The notes below the pieces were generated by a model that was not told where the DNA came from, made no database searches, and saw only the letters and a program-made list of their open reading frames with translations. DNA of 64,000 nt. Origin: Candidatus Gastranaerophilales bacterium (GTDB lineage: Bacteria > Cyanobacteriota > Vampirovibrionia > Gastranaerophilales > Gastranaerophilaceae). Positions 7,710 through 17,400 of the stretch are shown piece by piece (position 1 is the first letter of the stretch; every line of letters starts with the position of its first letter). The translations under genes and the position numbers were made by a program. Location: positions 62,001-126,000 of the forward strand of contig CANQDZ010000002.1 of the NCBI GenBank assembly GCA_947594025.1, read 5' to 3'.

Positions 7710-9482
7710 ATGGAAGAAAATATTGATTTACAAACACTAAGACATTCAGCATCTCATATTATGGCGCAAGCTGTTCAAAATATTTATCCGAATGCAAAGC
7801 TTGCAATCGGACCTTCAATTGAAAACGGTTTTTACTACGATTTTGATATAGAAGGTGTGACATTATCCGATGAAGACCTTCAAAAAATTGAAGATGAGAT
7901 GAAAAATATCTTAAAAGAAGAATTGACTTTTGAAGAATACAAAATTCCTGATGTTGAAGCACAAATCGCAGAATTTAAAGCGCAGGGCGAAATTTATAAA
8001 GCTGAACTTTTAGAGGAGCATAAAAACGATAATCCGACTTTATATTTAACAAAAAATAAAAGGGGCGAAATTCTCTTTAATGACCTTTGCCGCGGACCTC
8101 ACTTAAAAAACACGCGTCCGATTAAAGCATTTAAGCTTTTATCCGTTGCGGGTGCTTATTGGAGAGGGGATGTAAACAAAAAAATGCTCCAAAGAATTTA
8201 TGCAACGGCATTTTTAACAAAAGAAGAATTAAAAAACTATTTGACAATGATTGAAGAAGCAAAAAAAAGAGACCATAGAAAATTGGGCTCTCAACTTGAT
8301 TTATTCTCAGTCAGAGAAGAAATAGGCGCAGGTCTTGTATTGTGGCACCCTAATTTAGCGGTAGTCAGAGAAGAAATAGAAAATTACTGGAGAAAAGAAC
8401 ACAGAAAAAGAGGATACGTTATCGTAAATACTCCTCAAATTGCAAAATCCAAACTTTGGGAATTGTCAGGACATATTGACCATTACAAGGAAAATATGTT
8501 TTTCATCCAAAAAGAAAATGAAAATGATGACCAGTACATTGTAAAACCGATGAACTGCCCTTTCCATATTCTTATTTATCAAGCAAACAGACACTCTTAT
8601 CGTTCTCTTCCTTTAAGAATGGCAGAACTCGGTACGGTATACAGAAAAGAACATTCAGGTGCACTTGCGGGTCTTACTCGTGTTCAAGGCTTCACTCAAG
8701 ATGATGCTCATATTTTCTGTACTCCCGAACAATTGGTTGACGAAATAAATGAAATTATTGACTTTGTTGCAGATACCATGAAAATCTTTAACATGGCTTT
8801 TGAAGTTGAACTTTCTACACGCCCCGAAAGTTATGTCGGCAAGCTTGAAAACTGGGAGCTTGCGGAAAAGGGGCTGAGAGAAGCAATGGATAAACGCGGA
8901 ATGAAATATGAAATCAACGAAGGCGACGGAGCATTTTACGGTCCTAAAATTGACTTCAAAGTAAAAGATGCGATTGGCAGAACTTGGCAATGTGCAACAA
9001 TTCAGCTTGATTTTAACTTACCTGAAAGATTTGATATTAAGTATCAGGATAAAGACGGCGAATTAAAAACTCCCGTTATGCTGCACAGAGTAATCTTTGG
9101 TTCTATGGAAAGATTTCACGGAATTTTAATTGAACACTACGCAGGATGTTTCCCGACTTGGCTTGCACCGACTCAAGTTGCGATTGTGCCGATTGCAGAA
9201 CGTCATAATGACGCTTGTGAAAAAATCTATAAAGAATTAAGAAATAAAGGTATAAGGACTCTGTTTGACGACAGAGCGGAGAGCATGAACTACAAAATAA
9301 GAGATTGTCTGCAAGGTAAGAAAATTCCTTACGTTCTTGTCTTAGGCGACAGAGAAATTGAAGAAGGAACAGTTGCAGTTCGTGCCAGAGGACGCGGTCA
9401 AACAGGCACAATGAAAGTTGAAGAATTTGTTTCTAAACTTGAACGAGAAATTGAAACAAAAGGAAAAGAAATAGTAGAATAA
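7710..9482 (+). CDS. thrS: Threonyl-tRNA synthetase lacking the TGS domain
   Basis: Charges tRNA-Thr. The 590-aa protein begins directly in the editing/SAD domain (HSASHIMAQ near residue 13, CRGPHL near 128). The class II core follows, with zinc ligands in KPMNCPFH, the H of TQDDAHIF and MLHRVIFGS, then the anticodon-binding domain (VAIVPI to the C-terminus). Typical bacterial ThrS is about 640 aa with a TGS domain of about 60 residues first. Here an in-frame TAA at 7677-7679, with no start codon between, excludes an N-terminal extension. A ribosome binding site (AAGGA) precedes the ATG. The gene ends flush against the convergent RWYD gene. Confidence 0.97.
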   Translation: MEENIDLQTLRHSASHIMAQAVQNIYPNAKLAIGPSIENGFYYDFDIEGVTLSDEDLQKIEDEMKNILKEELTFEEYKIPDVEAQIAEFKAQGEIYKAELLEEHKNDNPTLYLTKNKRGEILFNDLCRGPHLKNTRPIKAFKLLSVAGAYWRGDVNKKMLQRIYATAFLTKEELKNYLTMIEEAKKRDHRKLGSQLDLFSVREEIGAGLVLWHPNLAVVREEIENYWRKEHRKRGYVIVNTPQIAKSKLWELSGHIDHYKENMFFIQKENENDDQYIVKPMNCPFHILIYQANRHSYRSLPLRMAELGTVYRKEHSGALAGLTRVQGFTQDDAHIFCTPEQLVDEINEIIDFVADTMKIFNMAFEVELSTRPESYVGKLENWELAEKGLREAMDKRGMKYEINEGDGAFYGPKIDFKVKDAIGRTWQCATIQLDFNLPERFDIKYQDKDGELKTPVMLHRVIFGSMERFHGILIEHYAGCFPTWLAPTQVAIVPIAERHNDACEKIYKELRNKGIRTLFDDRAESMNYKIRDCLQGKKIPYVLVLGDREIEEGTVAVRARGRGQTGTMKVEEFVSKLEREIETKGKEIVE

Positions 9483-9794
9483 CTACTTTAAATCGTTAAT
9501 TTCATGCTCTTTCAAATACTTTAAAATATTAAGCGCCACTTCGTGCCTTGATGTCAAATCCATTTTTTTCATATATTCCAAGGCATTATGAAAACTGCTC
9601 AATGAGTCGGTCTTTCTTTGCCATACAAAATTAAAACTCGTATTTATATCATCTTCATTTCGGATGCCGAGATTTTTCGCTTTTTGTATTATGTAATTTG
9701 AACAAAAAACTTTAACATCTTCCTTTGCTTGTTCTAACAATGTTACTGCCAGTCTGACCGCGGCATCGTCGTCATACCAACGTCTATTCTTCAT
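9483..9794 (-). CDS. Small protein with N-terminal RWYD motif
   Basis: 103 aa, function unknown. It opens with RRWYDDDAAVRLAVTLL, the same RWYDxD...A..LL pattern found twice in the protein at 19678-20010. The remainder is predicted helical and includes NFVWQRKTDSLSSF and a C-terminal ALNILKYLKEHE helix. No signal peptide or membrane segment. It overlaps the end of wecA by 11 bp, so it is probably translated from the same message. See the RWYD finding. Confidence 0.72.
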   Translation of the reverse strand: MKNRRWYDDDAAVRLAVTLLEQAKEDVKVFCSNYIIQKAKNLGIRNEDDINTSFNFVWQRKTDSLSSFHNALEYMKKMDLTSRHEVALNILKYLKEHEINDLK

Positions 9795-10836
9795 CAGGAT
9801 TATCTTTCTTTATTGTTTTTGAGATAACACTCAATGCAATTAAGACAATAATCAAAATCGGAATATAAATAAAATATTTGCTCAATGAACCTGCAAGTGC
9901 AAAGGCTATTATTGAACATACAAATGCGATTGAAGATAAGATGATAACCGTTTGATTTTGCGAAAAACCGGCATGTAATAATTGATGGTGAATATGTTCG
10001 CTATCTGCAATAAACGGGCTTGAACCTTTCAAAATTCTTCTGATACTTGAAAATGCAACGTCTAAAATAGGCACTGCCAATATTAAAAACGGAAGATACA
10101 TAAACGGTCGTCCGCCCTTCATAATCCCCGTAATAGATATCGTTGCAAGCATAAAACCCGCAAACAATGAGCCGGAATCGCCCATAAATATTTTCGCGGG
10201 ATTATAGTTGAACATCAGGAATGAAAGCATAGCCCCCATTAAAATAAATGCAACAAGCGCGGATATTGAAGATTCCGGAACCAAAACAAGCGATATAACT
10301 GCAATTGCCGCGCATCCTATTGCTACAATTGAACCAGCAAGTCCGTCAATTCCGTCTATAAAGTTTGTAGCGTTTGAAATTCCGACTATCCATAGTAAAG
10401 TAATCGGATAAGATAACGCACCAAGCGGAATTTCATGTCCTACGGGTACATAAACAAAATCAATTTGAACACCTAAAAGATAGACAATTGTTGCAATTGC
10501 AATTTGAATAAACAATTTAAATTTTGCATTTAAGCAGAAAATGTCATCAATAAGCCCGAGCAAAAACATTAAAGAACTGCCCACGATGACGCCTGACATA
10601 CCGACACCTTTAGGATAGTAGCTTAAAAGTACTAAAAACAAAAAAGTAAACATAACCGATAACCAAATGGCAATTCCGCCAAGCCTTGATATTGCGCCAT
10701 GGTGAATTTTTCTTTTATTTGGTTTATCAACAAGTCCCACTTTTTTTGAGTAGTATATAACAAACGGAATGATTGAAATTCCGACTAAAAACGCCAATAT
10801 TGCGCCAATAATTTGTGCTTGAGTTAACTGTATCAT
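9784..10836 (-). CDS. wecA: Undecaprenyl-phosphate GlcNAc-1-phosphate transferase (WecA/TagO type)
   Basis: Transfers a sugar 1-phosphate from its UDP donor to undecaprenyl phosphate, starting a surface polysaccharide. About 10 membrane segments. Family motifs are visible: a DDxxD-like LGLIDDIFCLN, NATNFIDGIDGLAG, FMGDSGSLFAGF and the cytosolic HIHHQLLHAGFSQ loop that marks WecA/TagO rather than MraY. An ATG at 10857 would give seven more residues, but a TATAAT (10851-10846) lies inside that extension. I therefore choose the ATG at 10836 (350 aa), which the family alignment tolerates. The exact sugar cannot be read from sequence. Confidence 0.85.
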   Translation of the reverse strand: MIQLTQAQIIGAILAFLVGISIIPFVIYYSKKVGLVDKPNKRKIHHGAISRLGGIAIWLSVMFTFLFLVLLSYYPKGVGMSGVIVGSSLMFLLGLIDDIFCLNAKFKLFIQIAIATIVYLLGVQIDFVYVPVGHEIPLGALSYPITLLWIVGISNATNFIDGIDGLAGSIVAIGCAAIAVISLVLVPESSISALVAFILMGAMLSFLMFNYNPAKIFMGDSGSLFAGFMLATISITGIMKGGRPFMYLPFLILAVPILDVAFSSIRRILKGSSPFIADSEHIHHQLLHAGFSQNQTVIILSSIAFVCSIIAFALAGSLSKYFIYIPILIIVLIALSVISKTIKKDNPDEE

Positions 10837-10845
10837 AACAAGTTC

Positions 10846-10851
10846 ATTATA
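10846..10851 (-). promoter_or_regulatory. wecA -10 element, near-leaderless
   Basis: TATAAT on the minus strand ends 10 nt before the chosen ATG (10836), leaving room for a leader of only about 3 nt. No ribosome binding site is present. Confidence 0.4.
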
Positions 10852-10896
10852 CATCAAAATAAATCAAGGGCTAATACTTAAATATTTGTTAATTTT

Positions 10897-10924
10897 TTGT
10901 CTTTTTTTAAATTTATACTATAAT
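10897..10924 (+). promoter_or_regulatory. Promoter of the TonB/ExbBD/AsmA operon
   Basis: TTGTCT (10897-10902), 16-bp spacer, perfect TATAAT (10919-10924), about 30 bp upstream of the ATG at 10955. It is the only good promoter I see before 18 kb on this strand. Confidence 0.55.
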
Positions 10925-10954
10925 ATCTACTGTAAGTTTATGGGGATAAGAAAT

Positions 10955-11647
10955 ATGTATAAAAAGATTGTTTTGGCTCTATCAGTTTTTATGTTATTAA
11001 GCGGTATTTCGTTTGGCGGTAATTATTCTTTTACAACGCCGGCTCCCGAAACAAGCAATTACTTGCAGGGACAGGTAATTTATGTTCCTCAGGGTGCTGT
11101 TGCCTCAGTTGTTATGTCGACTCCGATAAGCTCTGAAACTGCATATCTCGGCGCAGAAGTTTTGGGCACATTCGTTTCACCATTTTCATATAACGGAAAA
11201 GTAATTGCTCCAAAAGGAAGCATTATTAAGGGAAATGTTATTGTTGTAAAAAAAGCGGGACGTGCAAATCATGACGGCGAAATAATGGTGAGATTTACAT
11301 CTATTACAACCCCTCAAAATTATGATATTGCAATATCAGGCGTTATCAAAACGGACGATAACACAGGTGTTCTAAAAGGCGGTGCAAAAATTGATGCCGC
11401 AAAAGATTACGCACTAAACACAGGTGTAGGTGCCGCAGGCGGAGCCGTATTAGGTACGGCACTCGGTGCTTTATCAGGCGGAAAGGTCGGCAAAGGAGCC
11501 GTATACGGTACTGCAATCGGTGCAGGTTTAGGACTTGCAAAGGGTGTAACGGATAAAGGCGAAGCGGTTGAAATTCCCGCAAATGCTACAATCCAAGTAT
11601 ATTTTGACCAGCCAATTACAAATGCTGCTCCGGTAGGAAGTTATTAA
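10955..11647 (+). CDS. Exported protein with VirB10/TrbI-like beta domain and glycine zipper
   Basis: 230 aa with a signal peptide (KKIVLALSVFMLLSGISFG). Of three in-frame ATGs, 10955 is chosen for its GGGG ribosome binding site and the clean signal peptide. The mature part has spaced motifs VPQGAV, SSETAYLGAEV, VIAPKGSIIKGNV and HDGEIMVRF. A Gly/Ala-rich stretch near 150-195 (GAAGGAVLGTALGALSGG) follows, then a late EIPANATIQVYF strand. This order (IPxGT, then IPxGS..G, then a Gly-rich helix, then a final IxPxxxIxV strand) resembles the periplasmic C-terminal domain of VirB10/TrbI. That is inference from pattern only. First gene of the TonB-ExbB-ExbD-AsmA run; 61 bp to the next gene. Confidence 0.72.
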   Translation: MYKKIVLALSVFMLLSGISFGGNYSFTTPAPETSNYLQGQVIYVPQGAVASVVMSTPISSETAYLGAEVLGTFVSPFSYNGKVIAPKGSIIKGNVIVVKKAGRANHDGEIMVRFTSITTPQNYDIAISGVIKTDDNTGVLKGGAKIDAAKDYALNTGVGAAGGAVLGTALGALSGGKVGKGAVYGTAIGAGLGLAKGVTDKGEAVEIPANATIQVYFDQPITNAAPVGSY

Positions 11648-11708
11648 AAATAGATAGTCAGGCTATTTGAAAAATAAACTGTTTGATTAAAATTAAAATA
11701 AAAAGACA

Positions 11709-12935
11709 ATGAATAATTTTATTAAGCAAACGACAAATCTGAATAATAATGACAGAAAAATAACAAAAAGACTGCCAAATTCATTTACTGACGATAGTGA
11801 TGAAATTACCTTACGCAGGGCTTTCTTATATTCTGTTATGGCACATCCTTTAGCAATATTGATTGCGTGGATATTGTTTGCGGGACTTACTTTTTTAGGT
11901 CTTGTGCCAAACGAATTTAATAAACCTTCTTTAAAAGTTCAAGATATTGAATTTATTCTTGTAAATAAAGAAGGTGAACCTATCGATAAAAATACTAAAT
12001 TCAGGTCTGACAGAAACTCTCAAGCGGGCGGTATACATGACCCGAAAAGAAAAATTGCGGAGCCCTCTCCTGCAGGGCCTAAAACAAAAAAACCAACTCC
12101 GTCAAAATCAGGGGGCGGACAAAGTAAAACTCCGCCAAAAGCGGCTCAGCCAAAACAGGCAAATGCTCCTGTACAACAGGCATCACCCGCACAATCTAAA
12201 ACAATATCAAAACCAAAACAAGCTTACGCACCAAAACCGACTGTTAATCCTAATTTGCCTTCAGGCGCATTAACAAGACCTCAAATGCCAAAAGTGGTTC
12301 AAACTCCAAAGAGTCCTTTTACCGTCGGCGTGCCAAATACAAATTTACCTAAAGGACCCGTTCCCTCAACTTCAAAAGGAACTGCTAAATATGGCGGTCA
12401 AGGCGGCGGAACACCAAGCGGTTCAGGTAACAGAATGGCTTCAATGCCCGCACCTCAATTTTCAAAAGGTCAAGGAACGGGAACAGGTGTCGGAAACGGC
12501 AAAGGTTCAGGATATGGGACAGGAAAAGGCACCGGCACAGGAGGTGGCGGTGGTCAAGGCGGTTACGGCACAAACGGTTGGGGTAATCCCGGACCGGGTA
12601 ATCCAAACGGAACACCCGGAGTTGACGCTATTAAACAAGCGGACTGGGGTCCTTATATGAGAGAACTCGAACGCCGTATAAAAAGAAATTGGAATCCTCC
12701 GAAGGGGGATACTTCAAAAAGAGTTGTTATGCTCTTTACAATAGGCAGAGACGGCAGACTTGTATCAATCAAAACACTGAAAAGCTCAGGTTCGCCTGAA
12801 AATGACAGAGCAGCAAAGGCTGCGATTGAACTGACTGCACCGTTTAAATCTTTGCCTCCGGAATACAAAGGAAACAACGTAGATATCGAATTTACGTTTG
12901 ATTACAATGTACTCGGTGCAAGAAGTTACAGATAA
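11709..12935 (+). CDS. TonB-like energy transducer
   Basis: 408 aa. One membrane anchor at about residues 48-66 (AHPLAILIAWILFAGL) follows a cytoplasmic N-terminus. A long periplasmic Pro/Lys/Gln-rich stretch (about 110-230) and a Gly-rich stretch (about 235-300, GTGKGTGTGGGGG) span the envelope. A C-terminal TonB/TolA-type domain ends the protein (YMRELERRIKRNWNPP near 315, then IGRDGRLVSIKTLKSSG and an AAKAAIELTAPF helix). It would carry motor force across the periplasm. ExbB and two ExbDs follow directly, 24 bp downstream, confirming the module. No TonB-dependent receptor is in the window. Confidence 0.88.
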   Translation: MNNFIKQTTNLNNNDRKITKRLPNSFTDDSDEITLRRAFLYSVMAHPLAILIAWILFAGLTFLGLVPNEFNKPSLKVQDIEFILVNKEGEPIDKNTKFRSDRNSQAGGIHDPKRKIAEPSPAGPKTKKPTPSKSGGGQSKTPPKAAQPKQANAPVQQASPAQSKTISKPKQAYAPKPTVNPNLPSGALTRPQMPKVVQTPKSPFTVGVPNTNLPKGPVPSTSKGTAKYGGQGGGTPSGSGNRMASMPAPQFSKGQGTGTGVGNGKGSGYGTGKGTGTGGGGGQGGYGTNGWGNPGPGNPNGTPGVDAIKQADWGPYMRELERRIKRNWNPPKGDTSKRVVMLFTIGRDGRLVSIKTLKSSGSPENDRAAKAAIELTAPFKSLPPEYKGNNVDIEFTFDYNVLGARSYR

Positions 12936-12959
12936 TAAAAAGGAAGAAAGAGGATAAAA

Positions 12960-13607
12960 ATGAACTTATTTATTGAATCAATTAGAATGGACTGGCCTGT
13001 ATTAACGCCAATTTTCTTATGCTCAATTTTGGTTGTAGCCGTTGCTATAAACAGAATTACTTACTATAAGAAAAATGAAAGAAATATAGGCGACTTTATT
13101 CAAGGTCTTCAAAGAAACCTTGCCGAAAAGAATATCGCAGGTGCGCAAAGATTATCAAGCAAACTTGGCGGTATTATCAGTGAAATGGTTGATGAAGGCT
13201 TAAGAATTTATACCGAACAAAAATCAGGTTTTTCAAGAGCTTACGATATTTCAGCAAGCCTTGCAACAAGAAAGCTTGAAAAGAACCTGTCAGTTTTAGG
13301 TACAATCGGTGCGGTTGCCCCGTTTTTAGGTTTGTTTGGTACAGTTGTCAGAATTCTGTTCACATTCCAAGATTTGGCTATGCAAGGTAACCAATCGGCA
13401 ACGGTTGCAACCGGTATCGCATCAGCTCTTATCGCAACTGCTCTGGGTTTAGGCGTTGCAATTTGCGCGGTTGTATTATTCAACTGGTTCCAAAGCACGG
13501 TTACACGTTTTGAAAACGATTTTAAATTAATAAAACTTGTATTCTTAAGCTTTATTGATTCCGATGAAGAAGTACATCTTGATAAAGATAACAAAATGGC
13601 ACTGTAG
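12960..13607 (+). CDS. exbB: ExbB/TolQ-family proton channel subunit
   Basis: Inner-membrane stator of a proton-driven motor. 215 aa with three membrane segments: residues about 12-30; about 110-130 (LGTIGAVAPFLGLFGTVVRI, the conserved MotA/ExbB/TolQ signature); and about 145-170 (ATGIASALIATALGLGVAI). Spacing to exbD is 21 bp. Whether it belongs to a Ton or Tol type system is not decided by sequence; the adjacent TonB-like gene favours Ton. Confidence 0.93.
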   Translation: MNLFIESIRMDWPVLTPIFLCSILVVAVAINRITYYKKNERNIGDFIQGLQRNLAEKNIAGAQRLSSKLGGIISEMVDEGLRIYTEQKSGFSRAYDISASLATRKLEKNLSVLGTIGAVAPFLGLFGTVVRILFTFQDLAMQGNQSATVATGIASALIATALGLGVAICAVVLFNWFQSTVTRFENDFKLIKLVFLSFIDSDEEVHLDKDNKMAL

Positions 13608-13628
13608 CCTTTGAGGAAATAAAACAAA

Positions 13629-14084
13629 ATGGCAATGAAAATCTCAAAAGACGGCGAGAAAAAAGCCAGCTTTAATGAAATAAATATTACACCTTTAACA
13701 GATATCTTTTTGGTGCTTTTAATCATAATGATGGTTATTGCGCCGAGTTTCCAATCTCAAAATCAAAATATTAAAATGCCTGAAATAAATTCAGGTGTAT
13801 CTGTTGAAGAAAAAAATGCCACTGTTTCTATCACCAAAGAAGGTGAAATGTTCTTAAACGATGAAAAAATCACGGAAGATAAATTAGCTGAAAAACTTGA
13901 AATACTTGGCGGAGATGCTGAGGACAAGCAAGTTATAGTTAAGGCTGACGAAAAAACAAAAAGCTCCGAAATTATGAAAGTTATGAGAGCGGCACAAGAT
14001 GCGGGATACGAAAAGCTTATTGTTGCAGGTGAACCCTTGAGTCAAAAAAGACAAGAAGAATTAAAAGAAAAGGACAAAAAATAA
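13629..14084 (+). CDS. exbD: ExbD/TolR-family protein, first copy
   Basis: Proton-conducting partner of ExbB. 151 aa: a short cytoplasmic tail, one membrane helix beginning at the TPLTDIFLVLLIIMMVIAP segment (the Asp after PLT is the conserved proton carrier), then a periplasmic domain with ITKEGEMFLND and an AxxxGYEKLIVAG C-terminus. A charged tail (KRQEELKEKDKK) distinguishes it from the second copy. Its membrane-helix DNA is identical over 74 bp to the next gene. Confidence 0.92.
   Translation: MAMKISKDGEKKASFNEINITPLTDIFLVLLIIMMVIAPSFQSQNQNIKMPEINSGVSVEEKNATVSITKEGEMFLNDEKITEDKLAEKLEILGGDAEDKQVIVKADEKTKSSEIMKVMRAAQDAGYEKLIVAGEPLSQKRQEELKEKDKK
13671..13744 (+). repeat. 74-bp perfect direct repeat, copy 1
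   Basis: Bases 13671-13744 are identical to 14101-14174. They encode the first periplasmic-entry helix of ExbD. The bases on either side differ. Confidence 0.95.
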
Positions 14085-14085
14085 A

Positions 14086-14469
14086 ATGGCAAGACAATCT
14101 TTTAATGAAATAAATATTACACCTTTAACAGATATCTTTTTGGTGCTTTTAATCATAATGATGGTTATTGCGCCAATGCTTGACCAACAAGGTTTAAATT
14201 TGGCAGTCCCTCAATACGTTGAAGAAAGTGCCGTAAAACACGATTCAAAAATTTTGACGGTTGGGGTGACCGTTGATAATAAATATATAATGAACGGGAG
14301 AGTAATTGCATTGGAAAGCTTAAAGAGCGAGCTTCAAGAAAATGCAAAAGCATATCCGGACGGTCTTATGATTGAAGCTCAAGGAGATTCAAATCACGGG
14401 GCGGTTGTTAAATTAATGGATGCCGCAAGAAATTCCGGCATATCAAGCATATCTGTTACAGAAATATAA
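14086..14469 (+). CDS. exbD: ExbD/TolR-family protein, second copy
   Basis: 127 aa. The N-terminal FNEINITPLTDIF helix is identical to copy 1, but its periplasmic domain is only distantly similar (DSKILTVGVTVDNKYIMNG, C-terminal AARNSGISSISVTEI). It starts 1 bp after the stop of copy 1 and is followed 13 bp later by the AsmA-like gene. Two different ExbDs per ExbB suggests a heteromeric stator or two alternative TonB partners. Confidence 0.92.
   Translation: MARQSFNEINITPLTDIFLVLLIIMMVIAPMLDQQGLNLAVPQYVEESAVKHDSKILTVGVTVDNKYIMNGRVIALESLKSELQENAKAYPDGLMIEAQGDSNHGAVVKLMDAARNSGISSISVTEI
14101..14174 (+). repeat. 74-bp perfect direct repeat, copy 2
   Basis: Second copy of the tract at 13671-13744, in the same codon phase. 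Confidence 0.95.
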
Positions 14470-14482
14470 AATTGAGGGAAGC

Positions 14483-17400
14483 ATGATTTTAAAAAGAATT
14501 AAAATGCACGCTTTTCCCAAGAAGGGATTAAGCGTTACATTTGGAATTATTTTTGGTTTATTTGCCGTTTTCTATGCATTATTTTTAATTGTTCCGAGAA
14601 CTATAGATGTTTCAAAATATACTCCTGAAATAAACAAGATAATTAAGGATTATACCCGCCTCGAATTTGTGCTGAATAACCCTAAAATCGTAACAACCTT
14701 TGATTTTGGACTTAAAATTTCAGCTGATGAAATAGCTTTTAAATATGACGATAAAACAGACTTTTTAAATTTAAAAAATTCTTCAATTAAAATAAATCTT
14801 TTAACCTTAATTGTTAAAAATTTAAATTTAGATAAAATTTATGTTCAAAATGCTGACTTAAATCTTGTATTCGACAAAAATAAGAAATACACGATTGAAG
14901 ATTACATTATTTTGCCTAAATCTGATGAAGAAAATGAAAATGAAAGTGCAGATAATGTAATTGAAGAAGATGAGATACAAAATGCCGAATTTCCTATTAA
15001 TATTAAAAATATCAACATTGTTGCAGATAATGTAAATATAACTTTAAAGGACAAAAACGTTTCTAAAACATTTATTTTAAATACGAAAAATAATAATATT
15101 CACCTGTCCTCTCTAAACGGACCTCTTAAATTTAAATCAGAGGGATATCTGGGAACCGACAAAACACATTTTATTGATTTTAATATTGATGTTCAAACTC
15201 CGCTTCCCGATTTTGAAGCTCAGCAACCAAATACACAAAATGAACAAACAAAATTCAAACTCCCTGATTTTAATCCTCTCCAAGATGTTGATAAATTTAA
15301 ACTTTATACAAAAGCGGACGTTGACTTAAAAATATCAAATTTAGATGATTTTAAAGCAAAAGGTCATGCATATCTTTACGATATGTCTATGATGATAAAA
15401 GATGTTCAGCTTCCAAAAAGCTACATAAATATAGATTTTAACGGAAGCAAACTAACAAACGACATTAAATTTTATGTCGCACAGGATGAATTTATCCAAT
15501 CCAAAGGGACAACAAATTTCGGCAAAAAATCAAGTTTTGATATAAATGCAAAGACGGAAAAAATTTCCCTCAACAATATAAAAATCTTACTATCTTCCGT
15601 TTTGGATATGTTTTCAATTAAAAACGATGTTAAAACGGCAAGTGCAACAGGTTATTTAACCTGTGATTTTAATATTAAAAGCAGCGGAAATAAGTTAAAA
15701 AGCAGTGGTAAATCAGAAATTGTAAACGGCTCTTTCACATACCCTGCAATAAATGTTAAATTAACAAACATCACTTCGATTTTAGATTTTGCTAACAATA
15801 AATTATCAATAAAAGAATCAAGCGCAAACTTAAACGGCTCAAAGTTCAGCGTAAAAGGTGAAATACTGACCGATTCAAGCTTAAACATTGATGTAAATTC
15901 CGATCCGATTAAAATTGCAGATATCATAAAACTTGCATCTTCCGTTAAAATTTTAAACCCGAATGATATACGTGATTTTAACTTTAAGTCAGGTATTATT
16001 AAAATTGCAGTTAAATTATCCGGAACACTCCAAAATATATTGCCCGATGCGCACGTTAGCGTTAACAGTCTGGCATTTTTAGTTAAAAGTATAAATACAT
16101 CAGTTAATATTCCAAATATTGAAATATCCGCTAAGCCGACTAAAGGAACAGATTTTGAAGGTTCAGTCGATGTTAATAATCTCTCTGTCAACTATCCCGA
16201 TTTAAAATTAAATATAAAAGCTCCAAAAATCTCCATACCTTTTGATTCTAAAAATCTTACAATTAAAAAGTCAGACATAACTGCAGACGGCACTGTTGTA
16301 TCCGTTAGCGGAGATATAAAAAATTACATGACAAAACCTGAATTTGTAATAAATGCGGACGGAAAAATTGCGCCAAATACAATTTTAAATATGGTGCCGT
16401 CATCAAGCAGAAAACTTGTTCAATATCAAGGACTTGTGCCTGTAAAAACTGTTATTTCAGGTGATTTGAATAACATAAAAATAAAAGGCGATGCCGTATC
16501 TAATCCGCAAAATTACATAAGCGTGATTGATATTGACACAATTAAAGGCGCACAAAATACCTTAAATTACGAAATAGATTTAAAGGGTGATACTTTAAAT
16601 TTAACGGATATATCCCTTAATTCTTCTAAAGCGGGAAAAGTTGCAAATATTAAAGGTAAACTGTCCTCTATATATAAAGCAAACCCTGTCATAGACGGAA
16701 TTACGGTGTCAGTTCCTCAAAAATTGAATTTAGTTATTGCTCCTTTAGATAACACTCAATTATCTCTAATTTCCAACATTAATATAGCAGGAACCGTTTT
16801 AAACCCTGCAATTACGGGTTCTGCAGAATTAAGCAACGTTAACTATCCTCCGTTCAAATTGAGTGCGGGCGATGTTAAATTGAACTTTAAAAAATCCGTT
16901 ATTTCTGCAAATGCGTCAGGCATTTCCGTTGCAAACTCTGATTTTTCAGGAAACGCAGAAGTTTCAACAAATATGGCAAAGAAAATTACAATAAACGAGT
17001 TAAACTTCAAATCAAACAAATTTGATACCGACGAACTTATGAAACTTATGGCAAAAATGCCCGCAAGCTCATCCGCTCCCGGCAGTGACGCGGGTGAAAT
17101 CCAAATCACAAAAGGTAAGGGCGAAATAGGCAGTCTGAAATCAGGCGGTCTGAACATTAACAATATAGATTTTGACTATAGCTTAAAAAATAATTTATTT
17201 GATATGAAAAACCTCAAAGCATCTGTTTATGAGGGCAGTGCAAGCGGAGAAGCAAGCTATCATCTTTCACAGCTTAGAACATCAATAAATATGACTGTTT
17301 CAGGTGTGAATGCAGGAAAATTTTCATCCGCATTCACCGGTCTCATCGTTCCTGTTTCAGGTACCGCAAGCGGAATGGCAAAACTTTCGCTAAAAGGCTC

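Noticed and set aside
12385-12660. ORFs in other frames of the Gly/Pro-rich TonB region
   Set aside because: Low-complexity coding DNA often opens all frames; only the main frame has a membrane anchor and TonB domain.
15652-16191. Minus-strand 179-aa ORF
   Set aside because: Shadow inside the AsmA-like gene; no start signals.
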